Shown one piece after another: positions 28,601 through 40,679 of a stretch of 64,000 bases of DNA; the first letter of the stretch is position 1; each line of letters starts with the position of its first letter. This DNA is from Certhia americana (Eukaryota > Chordata > Aves > Passeriformes > Certhiidae): positions 34,341-98,340 of the forward strand of contig JAGMWU010000094.1 in the NCBI GenBank assembly GCA_018697195.1. Reading direction: 5' to 3'. The notes under the pieces were generated by a model, which saw nothing but the letters and a program-made list of their open reading frames with translations, searched no databases and was not told the DNA's origin. A program made the position numbers and the translations under genes.

Positions 28601-31600
28601 ATTGTATAAATTAAAATGCTAGAGTTTTAGTGAGCTTTTTTTTAGCCTAAGCCATTTAAAATACTCCATGTCTGGAGTAACTCTAATGTTTTATATCATT
28701 CCATAATGTAAATTTATATTCTCTATAAAATCTCCATGGGTTCCATGATGTAATCTGAGAATTATATTGTGTATGAATTCCGTTAAATTGTGTCTGAGTA
28801 GAATTGAATTTAGTGCCATTAGATTTGGCTTTGAAAAAAATTTACTGTAAAATAAGATGGCAATAAACAATCTTCAATGTATTTGTTTATTACAGACACC
28901 AGCACTGAAGATGAAGCAGTGTACAGCTCAAGCACACAAGAGAGTCTCTTTTCTGGATCTTAGTACCATACAGATGGAAGTAAGTTCTGAGTATTTCTGT
29001 CAAACACACTGAAGCATGAAAGGCTGTCTGTCTTAGGGCTCTGTGTGGGTAATTTGTGGAACAAATAATCAGGAACACTGGATTATTTTAACAGCAGAAC
29101 ACTGGGTGTCCCAGGCAGTGAATGATAGCATAGTACTGCATATAGGTGGGAGATGCAATGCAGTGGTCTTTGTGTGACTCCCCCAGAACTGCTCAGTGTG
29201 CTCCACGGTTTACAAGCTGTAATTTCCACTGGCTTAGGGCAGATCTAACAGGACCACTCAGCTCACTCTGCAGTGTTTTCAGCTTTCTGCATTGTTCAAG
29301 TGTCTTTCTACACTGTACCACTTGCACTGCATATAAATGGCTCTACAGAAACCAGCTTGATCCAAACAGATACTGAGTGTTGAGCTAATGAGATATACAA
29401 TTTGACACAGTTCAGAGTCACCTCTAAAATGAAGTTTGTGAGATTACACACATTCTGAAAATCATTGTACCTCTTAACTTGGGATACAGTCTCATCTGTA
29501 CATCCTTCCAGAGTCTAAGAGAGACTGCATGGAACTAACCCAAATGTATTTGCTGCATTGTGTAAAATTTCATCTGAAATATTTTGCATTCAGAGAACTA
29601 AAAATAGATTGTGTTTAGTCTTTTACGTAAATCCGGTAAGTAAAGGTGTGTTCTTCAACAGGCAATTGAAAAGCTTATATTTATGAATTTCATATAATTG
29701 TAATAGTAATAATATTGCATTAATTAAAAACGAGTTGTGGGGCTTTTTCCTTTCATAGATCACTTGATTAGATTTATTCTTTGAATGGTTAACATCAATT
29801 TTCAGTTAACAGGTTCTGTTACTGTTTAGTTTACTATGACTAGAACTTTGTTGAGAGCTATACAGTATAGACTGGAAATAGGAATTAAGTCAATCTGTTG
29901 CATTTATTAACTTTAAGTAGGAGGGATGCACCACCACAATATGGAGCATTTCAAGGAGAAGAAAAGTATTAAATATTGTACTTTGTATTGGCCCAATTGG
30001 TTGTTAAAGTAAGGTATAGCAGATTGCAAGACTGTAGTTTCTAGTGGTATAACGTAATAATTGATCACTGACTCTTATCTTCCTTTTACTTTCCTACTTT
30101 AAAGCTCATCTGGGGCTTTGATGAGAAAAGTCTCTCTCTGACCATATCAGGTGGTATTGGTCAATTAGAACAATCAAAAAATGTTCTCTCTGAAGCTTTC
30201 ATCCATGGAGTGCAACTCTTGCACTAAAGAAATTAAGAAGAATGGCCAAACATTGGATGGTTATGTTATGGTTATGTGGTTATGACACATCTATAACAAA
30301 AAGGAACATAAAGTCAGTTTTCTATGACTTGAAAACTTCTAGGATAACCTTGATTTACAGAACAAGGCCCTATTGTGTTTGTTAACATTGCTTTTCTTTG
30401 TGTGGCTCCAAATGTGTTAGAACAGAAATAATTCTTTAGGTCCAGTTTTGGAAAACTTGGATGTTCTGTGAACAGCTGAAAGTATTTTCATGGATTCTGA
30501 GGGTGGGAGGTGAGGCATCAGTGCTTCTGTGAAAAATTCAGTGCTGCAGGAGAATTGTTGGATAATAAATAATGCACAGATAATAAATCACTGTGCATCT
30601 TCATGGAAGGTGCCTTGTCTGTAATGCAGTATCCACTGATGAGGTATTATGAGCGTAATTGAACTCAAAGAGAAGGAAAAGAATAAGATTACTTCAGAAT
30701 ATGTCGTGCACTAAAAATATTTTACCTTAGATGACATGTGCATATCATGTAGCAAAGCTCATTCTTTTTTGTATTATATTAGTTTGCTTTTGAGACAGAA
30801 AATACTATATAATTTAAGTTAGAAAACTGTTAACTGAATGAGGTGATGCTGGAGATTTCTGTGTGTTTTGGGTTTTTTTGACTGAGTCTCGTAGAACTTG
30901 ATGAGGAAAAAAGATGGAAAAGATAAAAAAGATTGTAGAAAAAGATGAAATATAAATGGATCTGGAAAAGAAACAGGCTATATATATGCTGACAGGTACA
31001 AAATCATTATAATAGTAAAATTTTCACAAATACAGTTCAATAAATTTCTCTCTGCTGTATGTGAATTATACATCACAGGTGTTATTGATGCCTTCTCATT
31101 GTCTCCTGCACTTCATAAGCTATCCAGTTGTTAAAAGGCACTGGATGATGAACATGGGCTGTAACTCTTCAAATTTTGAACTTTAATAAGTTCTGCTAGT
31201 CAAGGAGTTTTATAAGGACTGTAAGTTCATCTTTTTCTGTAGCAAGTGGTACCGAAGGCTAAACAGCTGTCAGCTGGTGAAAAAGTGAAGGAGGTGGCTG
31301 AAGAAATTCAGGAGGGAAAAGAAGAGCTCTCTCGTCTGTCAGAGGAGCAGTTGGCTGACCAAACTTTGATTATTTCCAGAGATGAGACAGAAATAATTGA
31401 AGAATTGGAACCAGAAGGTAGAATTCATTGTAATTAATAAGTAGCTTTATTTTCTGAAAAAAATCTGTCTCCATTTCATAAGTATTTCTCACTAGTAGTG
31501 GAAGCTGCCTCATTATGAGAAACTCCATGACAAATTATATTCTGGTGTACTTTACAGCTGAAGCTTGGGTGGTGGATGAGAAAGATGTGTTTTCTTCCCA

Positions 31601-34600
31601 AATAGAAATCATTGTAGTTGATTGCAAAAATCTGATAGATGACTTAGATTCGTACAATATTAAAGGAAACCTGGCTTCCCTTTTAATGTCTTCGTATTCT
31701 CACTTAGAACTATGCTGTTCCAAAGGCTGTTTGAATGAATGTGCTGTTTTTGTCTGCAGGTAACAGCCAATGCTGATAGCAGAATCCTTTCAGACAGTGA
31801 GGGCTAGTGTGCCCTGTCACATATGTGACACAAAGTTGTTAGATCTATTTAAAGATTATAGAAGCCAGGTCATCCTTCTCCACCTCCAAGCTTAAACTGT
31901 TTATTATGGCAATAACCAAGGCCATGATACCAAGTTTAAAACAAAAGCAGAAGCAGAATGGTAAAATTTTATATTTAGTTGTTAGCAGCTTTTGCATAAG
32001 GATTCATTTTAAAAGTTTGGAAAAACTTGCTGAATGTTGATTTTTGAGTACCAGTTGTCTTAATAATTTGCTTCATGGAAAAAAATGCTCTAGACTGTTC
32101 CAGAAAATAATGCAGCTGCATACAGAACTACTTTTTTACTGAAGAAAAAGGGTGCATTCTTCTTTTCTGTATGCGTGGTGTTGAAGAAAGTCAAAGGATT
32201 CAGGCCATATTCTTAAATAAAGCTAACTGCTGTGCACAATTAGTTCATAGCTGGACTCACTCTTATTTGCCAGCTTGCATCTGGAAAACATTACTTTTTA
32301 ATAAACCAGAAAAAATACACATTAGCTGGCTCTAAAGGTCATGGATTCAGTGTTAATCTTCTTCAAGAAGGAGAAGATTTACCTGGCACTTATTCTTTTT
32401 GTGTTAGAAAAGGAAATTTATTGCTATCAGACTTCTTATTAAGTCTTAGGTGGTCTAAAATATAGAGAGTGTTACCTGCATTGATTTTTATTTTATTTCT
32501 TTTTAAAGATCAAGAAGATCATCAGGAGGATGATGCTGTTGAATCAATAAAAACTGACAGTGATGACTGTATTATTTCAAGCCCTGTATCCACAAATATT
32601 AAACAGCTGAATCAGAGTATACATGGCAATTGCTTGGTAAGACTAAGAAAAATAAAAATATTTTATGCCTAATGTCCTCTAAGAGTAGCTTTGCTATATC
32701 TAACATCTGTGTTCAATGGAGCTATTCATATACAGGATCAAATCTCTTGACTTATTCTTAAAACCAGCAATGCAGTACTAGAAGTCATGCATATAAATAA
32801 TTGGAATGGAATGGATTGGAATAGAATAGAATAGAATAGAATATTGGAAAATTTACTTTGAACAGTATTTCAATAAGATAGTTCTCAAAAAAAAAAAAAA
32901 AAAATCAAAGGTTTAGATCTAACATTGACTGAGCAATCTTAACCATAAAACTAGTACTTAAAATTAACAGGTTTTAATGTTCTGCAGTGTGATATCCTAG
33001 AGGTAGTTTTAATTTTTGAAATGCTGCTTTCAAGGCTATGTGGTATTTTAAAAGAAACGTGTAAAAAATACTGCTCCTTTTTTTTAAGCTGTAGAAAGTA
33101 CATCTTAAAGAAGCTACATGTCTTCAGCTACAGATTTGTAGAAATGCTGTCACATGTTTTTCAGAAAAATGCAGAAGGTACTTTTGCAGATTACATTATT
33201 TATATGTAAAATGTTAAAAAAATTTCACCTGTAATTTTGAGAACTAAAATGAATACTAGTAATCACTATTAAGTCAAAATATAACACAGTTGCTCTATAC
33301 CTTTCTAGTCATCCTGTATTTTATTTTATCAAAATTATTTCAGAACAATTCTGAGAAGGTTTTGTCTGTAGATTCATTTCAGGTTGAAATGCATCCATTT
33401 CTCAGTCCCTCCACTGGTCTGTCCTTTGGTAACACTGCATGTTTGTGAAGGGCAGATAGAAACAGTAAAAGCTGTTCACTGTGAAAGCAAGGTGTGACAA
33501 AAATTGGATTTTAAAAATACACATTACTTAGATTCTTGGGTTGATTATAGAATACAGCATGTCGGAATTGCTGTTGAATTCTTTTTTGTTGTTTGCTTAA
33601 GATCAGAAATGGCTTTTGAGATAACTATCCTGCTAGTACTCAAATCCTGTAAATAAGTGATTTTTTGAGATCATTGTGCTAATTATCCTATAAATCTGAA
33701 TTGTATGCCATACTGTAAGAGTAGAGAGTCTACTATATTAATAGAAATAAAATGGTGTGGAAATTTTTCTGTCATCCTAGAATTTCCATGAACCTGATGA
33801 ATAGTGAAAGAACCTCCTGAAATACTGATCCAGATTTGGGGTTTTAGTTAAACTGTCATAGGATACATAATAAAAAGAAAAGTCTTTAGAAAGGAAGGGG
33901 TAAAATTACCTCATCAAATACTGAAAGGACTTGGCAGCAATTGGCATTGTTCTGCATGGTGGATATTTTTACAATAGGATACATTGCTTTTCATTTTGAT
34001 TAATTTTATAATTTGGTCAGCAAAATATAGGCTATCTTCAATTTAAATAAGAACATGAAGTTCTGTCTGAATAGAAAGCTTTGAATGTGATTTAGTACTT
34101 CAAGTGATTTAAGTTTAATAAAAATCTTCAAAATATTTCCATATAGAATAAATATTTTTAATAAAGTTATTAAAAATATTAAAAAGAAATTTAAAAAAAA
34201 ATCAACATTTCTGTATACAGTGTGTTCTATTTGTTCTGTGAAGAATATTATCACTGAATGCTCACCTACATACTCCAGGTTTGAAGCCATAGTGGCTTTT
34301 CTTTCTTCTTTCTTCCCAGAGTAACTTTGGGAAATATTTGTGACTCTTTCTCTGGAGTCCACGTACCCACTTAAATAAAACTTACTGAAATTTATCTGTA
34401 CATAAATATTCCAGACTTTGCAGAACAGTGTAAAACAATTTCATATAAGGGACAGAAAATATCATTCAGTTAAAGATAATAAGAAAAGGTTCTGGTGAAG
34501 AACAATTGGGATATTACTTTAATTATTGCATGTTAAAATTAACTTCTTAAGGTGTGCTTTATTTAACTAGGAGAGTCCACTATATGAAGTTGAATTCTTT

Positions 34601-37600
34601 ACAAATACATTATTGAATTCTTTGCAAATACCACTTTACATGCCTAACAATTTTGTGATTTGATGGATTTTTATTGAACTGTTTGATATATAGTCTGCAG
34701 TGAGTACTAACAATTCTCTTTTTTATTGCTGACAGTATTTTAAGCAGTTACAGGATCACTTTGATGTGTAGGTAAAAATGATGACAGCTGAAATTTGTGA
34801 TTCAGATAGCATATTTACATGAAGGTAACCAGCAGACTATAACTATGACTACTACAAAAATGTTTTAAACATTGAATGGAAATCAGTATTTCCTGCAACA
34901 ACAGTCTTAGCTACAAACCTTGGAGCTTTAGATTCTCATTTTGTATATGTCAATCAATCAGTATTAATGGTATAAAAAGCTGATGATTTACATATGTATA
35001 TATATGATTGTTTTGTGTTAACACTTAAAGAAATAATAAATAAGTTGTATTATGTTTATATTTTGATTTTAAATAGGGAGTTGAAAAAATCCGGATTAAA
35101 ATTACCTCACTCGGCCTTACTGAGTCCCGAATTACAGCAGATGAGACAATACAGCAGCTGTTTGTAGAATGCAGATTAAACAATTTCCTTGCAGAGGAGA
35201 CCCCACTGTCACTTCCAAAACCAACAGGTGGTCAGAGAATTCACTACAACTATAGCACTGGTAAGTCTGATATATTCCTGAGCAGGCTTGGGTCTTGTCT
35301 TAAATTCTGTCTTATGAAAGTAAATGCTTTACTGCAGTAAAGCCTACTTCCTCTATATTATAGCTGCATTTCTCTATGTGCCAAGTCTACTTGCCTATTT
35401 CCCAGGTATTTTGGGAAATAGTAAAAGAGATCTTTTAGATATGAGGTAAGTATGCAATTTTTAAGTATAAAATGAAATGCTGAAGAAGGGTGGTATATAA
35501 AATAGTAACAGCTCAACAGATTTAAATATGCTGGTAGTGCATAAATTTCAAAATTAAACTCTACATAACTAATATCTATATATTCTTTTTAAAAGCATGA
35601 TGATCTGATTTTTCTATCAGTACATGATGATACAGCAAAAGAAAAGCATTCTGACCTGTACATCTAAAACACAATTGAGAAGAGAGAATATGTAATTAGA
35701 CTTTGTCACTACTTGCAAATAGTCAATATTCCTTTAATGACAGCTTTTTAATAGGGGGACTGATTCATCAATGTTCCATAGTAATACATTGCCAGTTCAT
35801 ACTTTATATTTACACTACTAACGTGCATAGAACTATTGTAATAATTTATAATTCTCTTGCTAATTATTTCCCCAGCTATTTCATCATTAACTTTTTCTTC
35901 CTGGTAAAATTTTATTTCGTTTAAGATTCAGCCTAAGTGCTTCAGTCTTGGACTTTTAGCTGAGAATATTGTGGAGTGGGTGAATCAGTTGCTGTTTGTG
36001 ACAAACCCTTAATGCAGACATTCAAACGAAGCATTCTTTTAAAAATAATTATGTAACAGTGGCTTTGCAGAAATGGTGTCTGTCAGATCTTTTAAAATTG
36101 CTACCATCTACACACCTGATTTTAGAATGCAACTTGCCAAAGAATTCACACCTTTAGATCCTCCTCTTACTCATCAGTTATTGGATGGTTCCGTGTGTAG
36201 CTGGAGACTGCAGTGAGTGGGAAATGTCACAGCCACTGCTGTGCTGGCACTGCCTGCTGGAGAGGGAATAGAGATGATTATATATGTGTATATGTACATA
36301 TATATCCAGATTTCCTCTGGGCCATTTAATATTGAAATACTGGGGCAGGAAAGGAGGATTACTGAGGCTGTCAAAAAGGATAATTCTCATTATCTCTAGC
36401 TTCTTAGTGGAAATCACAGTGAATCACTTCAAATACAAAGCAGTGAAGACCACCCTTGGCTTTTAAAATCATGGCTGCTATTGCTATTAATAGAAAGCAG
36501 CAGCTCTGTGATGTGCTTAGGTGCTGCTGGAATCATTTTTGACAGTGTTCATATAAACGTGCCAGTGACTTACCATTAGATCACATGATTCTAACGTTGT
36601 TGTTCTTCCTTAGAAAAGAAGAGGAAATAAACGCTTATTTTATTTTGTTCTTTTCTTCATGTTCTTTCTTCTAATAGGTGAAAAACAACTGATAACCACT
36701 TATATTAATTTATTTGCTTTGCAGTGATAAATGTGGATAAGGAAAATAATCATGCAGAAAGAGAGTATCTCAAGTCAATTCTTCTAAAGCCAGATCCATC
36801 TGCTGACAGGTACAGATAAATACTAAATACCTCTATTATAGGTTGTCATAAATAATGCTCCTGGTTTGCCTTTTTGTTTGTCTTTACTGACAAGGTAACC
36901 CTAAGTAGTTAATACATAACTAACAAGTGAAAAAAACTGTTTCAGCTAGGAATGGTGCCTGCATTCTGATGTGGCTGCTGGTCTTATTTCTTCTCTGAGT
37001 AGGAGCATATGGAATGGAATATTGCAAACTCGCCTGATGTTTGTTTAGTGCTGTGGTTTAATTTTGGGGGGGGTTGTTTGTTTTGTTGGTGGAGTTTTTT
37101 AAACAACTTTGTTTTACAAAAGAGAGTTTCTAGATTCTATCATCAGTAGTCTATCAGTAATGAATTTGAAAGCACATATCTGTGCTTTGGTATAGTAGTA
37201 CATTTGTTGCTTTCTGAATTCAGAGTACTAAAAGGAGTCTTAAGAGCTGCAAGAAGTGTTCCTTGGCCCCAGAATTTAAAAGGAAAAAAAAAAGTATATG
37301 TGTATATATGTGGATGTAGCAGACATCTATTATAGGAATACATATTAGAAAGATTATAAATTAGACTTGTTCATTTTCATAGTAATAAATTTGTTCTTAT
37401 TCAGGTTTTTTCATTGAGATAGCATGTGCATTACTTGAAGAGAATGAATTACATACTTTGATTCTGTTTCTTCTTGAATGTCAATGTTCATGAAAATGGT
37501 ATAACTATTAATTTAAAGATCTATTTAATTTACAGAAGACTAGGATACCTGCTGATTGCGTTTGAAGTGTCAGAGTCATTTGTAAATCTTACTCACAAAT

Positions 37601-40600
37601 CACTGATTCACTCTGAGAAAGAGAGTGACCTCCCATCATGCCACATCCCTTATTTTGCCATCTGTATTAGGAAGGTTGCTAAACATACTCAACTAAAGCA
37701 TGTTTTACTAAGATTTAACAATAAGGAGAATAGAATGCTCCTTTTTTTTCCCCTGACAGATAATTTAGTTGCTAAAGAGATTTCCCTGTCCAACCATCCA
37801 GGACCACTGTCCCAGTCACATCCCAGCTGCCCTCACCAACTCCAGCCCAGGTTTCCAATCGCTGAGTCTTAGAGGTCCCATTCCTTAAGATAATTTTTGG
37901 TGCAGTAATTAAATAAGACAATAGCATTTCAAGTTGGAGCCTCAAAGGAGGGACCCTGAACAAAGGAACCCCTGAGCTTTTGTACCTCCCAGGACAGTCA
38001 GGGGGTTATCAGCTCCTGTTGTATCCCTGAGTGTCCCTCCCCTGGCTGTTCCACAGGTCCCTGGGCCCTTGCCTGTTCTAAGGGTTGTCCTTCACAGCCT
38101 TGGGCTGGGCTCAGCCTGCAGCTGCTCCTGAGCCACCTGCACTGGGTAGATTCCTCAACACAGTGAAACAACAGCTGGTCTTTGTGCTGCAATTTCCCCT
38201 ATAAATACTTCGATAAATAGACTAAATATTTTATAGATCTGAGGTAAAAATAAGCAAAAATAACAGCAGTGAGCTTCTTCTGAGAACAGAAGAACATCTC
38301 TTATGTGTGCCATCATGTCACTACTGTCCACTGTGTTACTAGGTAGTTTGTTTCCTGCAGTTACCAGAATGTCTGGTTTGGTTTGTGCTGGATTTTAGCC
38401 CTGTATTGAATAAATAGGAAGGCAGAAATTCATCAGTAGTCCAGTTTCCCATTTTATCATAGCAAGAGGACCACCAAGAAACAAAATTTATGAAAAGATT
38501 CTGCCCATACACCATTTCCACCTCTATGCATTTTAAACTTGTAAAATAGTGTGGGTTTTCTTTTTTTTTTTAATCTTTTGTAATTTGATTTTTGACCCTT
38601 TTTGAAAGCAAAATACCTTTTTTTTTGTTCACGTGTGTTTAGCCTAAAATTTACAGTGGTCAGTGATCCCCCAGAAGATGAACAGGATCTTGAATGTGAG
38701 GATATTGGGTTTGCTTATGTCAGTTTAAAAGAGATATTCCAGAAGCAAAGAGATATCATTGAGCAAGATATTGATGGTAAGTTTTAGATTCTAAGTTTAT
38801 TTTCTTGTAAACCTGTGTAGCCTAAAATTCATTGAATTTCTACTTTGCTTTGCAGACATTACTGTGCAAGTAATGATTTGACATTGTTTCAATAAAGAAA
38901 TACTTTAATACTAACTAATAACATCCACATTTGTTTGCAAAAGTCTGCAGAAAATATGTGTTATTCCTTAAAGGCTGATTTTGAAAAAACCCAAACCAAA
39001 CAGCATTCTTATCTCATAGAAATTAGTTTATAAAACCTAAGAACTTCTACTGCTATGATTTTCTCTTTTCTACAACATACTTCATCGTGGTAGGACAATA
39101 AATATGTATTTTGTATAAAAATTTGTTTTGTATTACAGTTTTTATCAGCAATTTGGTATTACTAACGTCCATATTTTATTTGAAGTTACGTTAAAACCCC
39201 AAGTACCTCAAGTCTGTTTCCTCCATATGAAACATATATGAGACAATAAGAAATACTGGTGGTTTTGGTTAGGAATCAGTTTTAGTGAGCACCTTCTGTA
39301 ACAGACTGTGACCAAACTCAGTCTGACAAACTCAAATTGTGGCGCATTAGAGCAAGGTGATGTGAGGACGAAGTGTGGGATCCATTTCCTGGGGTCACAG
39401 GGTGCTTTTTTATAGCACTGATGAGAAGACTCAAGGAGGCTTTTCGGTCCTTTTGTCCACCATGAGGAGAATATGCTCCTTGCTCAATTTCCTGTTCCCC
39501 ATGGCAGAGGGAGATGGTTATCAGTGGTGCACTTCTCTCTTTACCTTTTCCTCACAATCCTCTTCCCCTTTGGGATGAAGCTCAGTGAGGAAGCTGAGAG
39601 CACCTCTGTTATAAAAGGGTCTCTCTTCCCCAGTAAGTGAACTGCTTGGATGAGTGGATGCAGAGCACCTACGTTCACAGAGTGTCTTTTGCAATAGCAG
39701 GAGTTCTGGTGAGCCCCAGCAGAATGCCAGGCTAATGTAACTTTACTGCTGTGTCTAACTTCTGTGCCTTGAGCAATGAGGGGCTGAATAATGAGGGAAA
39801 GAAATTGGCTTTCATATCCATTCCCATTATCATGCATGATTTGCATCCATGCTGTTGCTAAAATTCTCTTAGTTTCAGGAACACAAAAAGGAAAATTCTG
39901 AGAATATTCAAATTTCCATACTCTGGAAAAATAATATACAGATTTGATGCATTTCCTGCTATGGCTGAGCAACTTAAGCTTTTCTCCACCAATCATTTTT
40001 CTCCAAGTACAAAAGCTCCTCCAAAAAATGTATTTTATAATCTCTCGCTGGAAGGTTGATTTTTGTTTTGGAATTTAGGACCATACTGTCCCCTGAAGTC
40101 TGCTCTTGAAGTTGACAGTTGGCTGAGTGATTTGTTAAGGCTGATTTGGACCCATCCATCATACACAGCATAGAAAATACATTAATTGGTGTATTTTTAC
40201 TTAAAACTGTTCCTGTGTATGTAGCTATGTCTTTAATAGAATTTGGAACATTTTTATTTACATGTTCTGAAAGATAATTATTTTATGTAGACAATTATTG
40301 TATCGATAGTTTCCTTTTTAAATTAATTTCAACACTAATACTTTTATTAATGTGTATGCTAGGTCTAAGAGTGGTTAATTTCCAGTGGCCTGCAGACCTG
40401 AACAGCAAGATTATTTATTTGTTTATTTTATTTATTCATTTGTTTGTTTTGTTTATTTGTTTTTAGCATATGCTAGTTGCCCTTTAATCTGTCCAAACAC
40501 TATAGAAAATTATCAAAACAAAAGTGAAATCTTAAGTTAAATAGCTAATGCTGTTTTCTGGTGGTTCCTTTCTAGTTTTGGATTCACAAGATGCCAGTGC

Positions 40601-40679
40601 AGTAATTGGAAAGCTCACAGTGACAGTGGAGGCTCTCAGTGCGCTGCGTTCAGTCCACAAGGAATGCAGAAATGATTAA
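4642..40679 (+). CDS. RPGRIP1L: RPGRIP1L-like ciliary transition-zone protein (gene span; exons missing)
   Basis: RPGRIP1L is a scaffold of the ciliary transition zone that binds RPGR/NPHP proteins. Coding exons placed by GT/AG sites and phase: 4642-4726, 5493-5637, 6969-7270, 10072-10215, 11478-11583, 13679-13825, 14905-14978, 19680-19819, 22074-22180, 22395-22445, 23640-23819, 24495-24612, 25754-26206, 27274-27425, 28896-28979, 31243-31417, 32509-32636, 35077-35260, 36725-36809, 38643-38776, 40576-40679 (TAA). The order is an N-terminal coiled coil, a first C2 domain and a C-terminal RPGR-interacting domain. Hallmarks include [41 protein letters not shown] and [15 protein letters not shown]. 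It is closer to RPGRIP1L than to RPGRIP1. All junctions keep phase except 7270 to 10072, where an exon of 3n+1 bases is needed. The second C2 domain is absent. The listed exons total about 1,032 codons; the human protein is about 1,315 aa. It is either a functional shortened copy or a decaying duplicate. Confidence 0.9.
6969..7270 (+). CDS. RPGRIP1L: RPGRIP1L-like coding exon (start of coiled coil)
   Basis: The exon begins after a long poly-T/pyrimidine tract and CCAG (AG at 6967-6968) and completes the Arg codon split from the preceding exon. It encodes [18 protein letters not shown], the heptad-rich [19 protein letters not shown] and an INTG-like SRVNTG segment, all matching the same region of RPGRIP1L. 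It ends in phase 1 before GTATAA. The next exon I can find starts in an incompatible phase, so this is the last exon before the frame problem. Confidence 0.9.
7625..7745 (+). repeat. Microsatellite cluster (TA/CA/TATG/GT)
   Basis: Compound imperfect dinucleotide and tetranucleotide repeats (ATAC, CACACA, ATAGATAG, GTGTGT, TATG) in the intron after coding exon 3. No other function is visible. Confidence 0.75.
9010..9078 (+). repeat. Short imperfect tandem repeat, about 24 bp
   Basis: About two and a half copies of a 24-base unit containing TTCATCAGGGA, with a few substitutions and a short deletion in the last copy. It is intronic and lies next to no identified exon. Confidence 0.6.
13225..13292 (+). 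repeat. GT/TA microsatellite
   Basis: Two short (GT)n blocks with intervening ATGTATATG sequence, in the intron before the exon at 13679. Confidence 0.65.
14637..14768 (+). mobile_element. tRNA-Ile/CR1 chimeric SINE (TguSINE1 type)
   Basis: The first part resembles tRNA-Ile: TTGGTTAGAGC (A-box end and D-loop), GGTGCTGATA (anticodon region) and GGGTTTCGTCC (B-box with one extra base). The tail is CR1-like, ending CTCCAACACAGAATATTCTGTGATTC. This head/tail combination is that of the passerine TguSINE1 family, mobilised by CR1. It supports a songbird source. Confidence 0.7.
16224..16757 (-). mobile_element. Solo LTR of an avian endogenous retrovirus
   Basis: A segment of about 534 bases bounded by TG and CA. 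Read on the minus strand, it starts TGTGCTGC, has a TATA-like GCATATAAATTGAGAG, the motif AACTGTCTTTATCTCA near the transcript end, and ends in TAAACCACAACA. This matches a common bird ERV LTR type whose 3' end carries TTAAACCACGACA. No internal retroviral sequence adjoins it, so it looks like a solo LTR from recombination. I could not find a convincing target-site duplication. It lies in the intron between 14978 and 19680. Confidence 0.65.
18118..18226 (+). repeat. G/T-only low-complexity tract
   Basis: About 110 bases of only G and T on the plus strand, with runs of three to six G separated by T runs. It could form G-quadruplexes on the plus (sense) strand. It mirrors the C/A tract at 4063-4250 in the same gene but with opposite strand bias. 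Confidence 0.85.
25170..25282 (-). mobile_element. CR1 LINE 3'-end fragment
   Basis: The sequence AGAATCATACAATCCCAGAA followed by GGTTGGAACCCATCTC and the CCTGCCAGGGCAGGACACC segment is the reverse complement of the avian CR1 3' end. It is a short truncated copy in the intron before the C2 exon. Confidence 0.75.
25754..26206 (+). CDS. RPGRIP1L: RPGRIP1L-like exon with the first C2 domain
   Basis: The largest exon (453 bases) encodes the first C2-type beta-sandwich: [43 protein letters not shown] and [10 protein letters not shown]. The next exon (27274-27425) completes it with GTVEYWIRL and ALGY. The reading frame is open throughout, with no internal stop and clean acceptor and donor. RPGRIP1L C2 domains act in protein interaction rather than classical calcium binding; that role is family knowledge. 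Confidence 0.92.
27450..28045 (+). mobile_element. CR1 LINE fragment interrupted by an inverted CR1
   Basis: Plus-oriented CR1 sequence runs from about 27450 (GAGAAGAGAAGCTTCAGGG, then GACAAGGGGGAATGACTTCA) to about 27620. It resumes at about 27880 (GGCTGCCCAGAGGAGCTGG, CCATCCCTGGAAGTGTCCAA) and ends near 28045 with ATTCTGTGATTCTG. A minus-oriented CR1 piece sits between the halves. The element lies in the intron where the exons for the second C2 domain are missing. Confidence 0.8.
27622..27880 (-). mobile_element. Nested, inverted CR1 fragment
   Basis: It starts with AGAATCATAGAATAGACTGA, the reverse complement of a CR1 3' end, and continues through the CTGTTCCTGATGTCCAGCCTG segment. It splits the plus-oriented CR1 and therefore inserted later. 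Confidence 0.75.
32800..32850 (+). repeat. GGAAT/GAATA microsatellite
   Basis: Tandem pentanucleotides GGAAT, changing to AGAAT/ATAGA, about ten units, in the intron after the exon at 32509-32636. Confidence 0.75.
35077..40679 (+). CDS. RPGRIP1L: RPGRIP1L-like C-terminal RPGR-interacting domain exons
   Basis: Four exons (35077-35260, 36725-36809, 38643-38776, 40576-40679) encode the C-terminal C2-like RPGR-interacting domain. It starts at [11 protein letters not shown] and includes [44 protein letters not shown] and a terminal [10 protein letters not shown]. Phases match at every junction, and the stop TAA is at 40677-40679. This part is as well preserved as the coiled-coil exons, which argues against a very old pseudogene. 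Confidence 0.92.
37780..38205. mobile_element. Possible ERV LTR or other interspersed repeat
   Basis: A GC-richer block in AT-rich intron. Segments such as GGAGGGACCCTGAACAAAGG and GGGGTTATCAGCTCCTG look like bird ERV LTR sequence, but I cannot define ends or a target duplication. No coding exon is recognised in it. Confidence 0.25.
40412..40466 (+). repeat. TTTA/TTTG microsatellite
   Basis: Interspersed ATTT and GTTT tetranucleotides, about 13 units, just upstream of the last RPGRIP1L-like exon. Confidence 0.7.
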
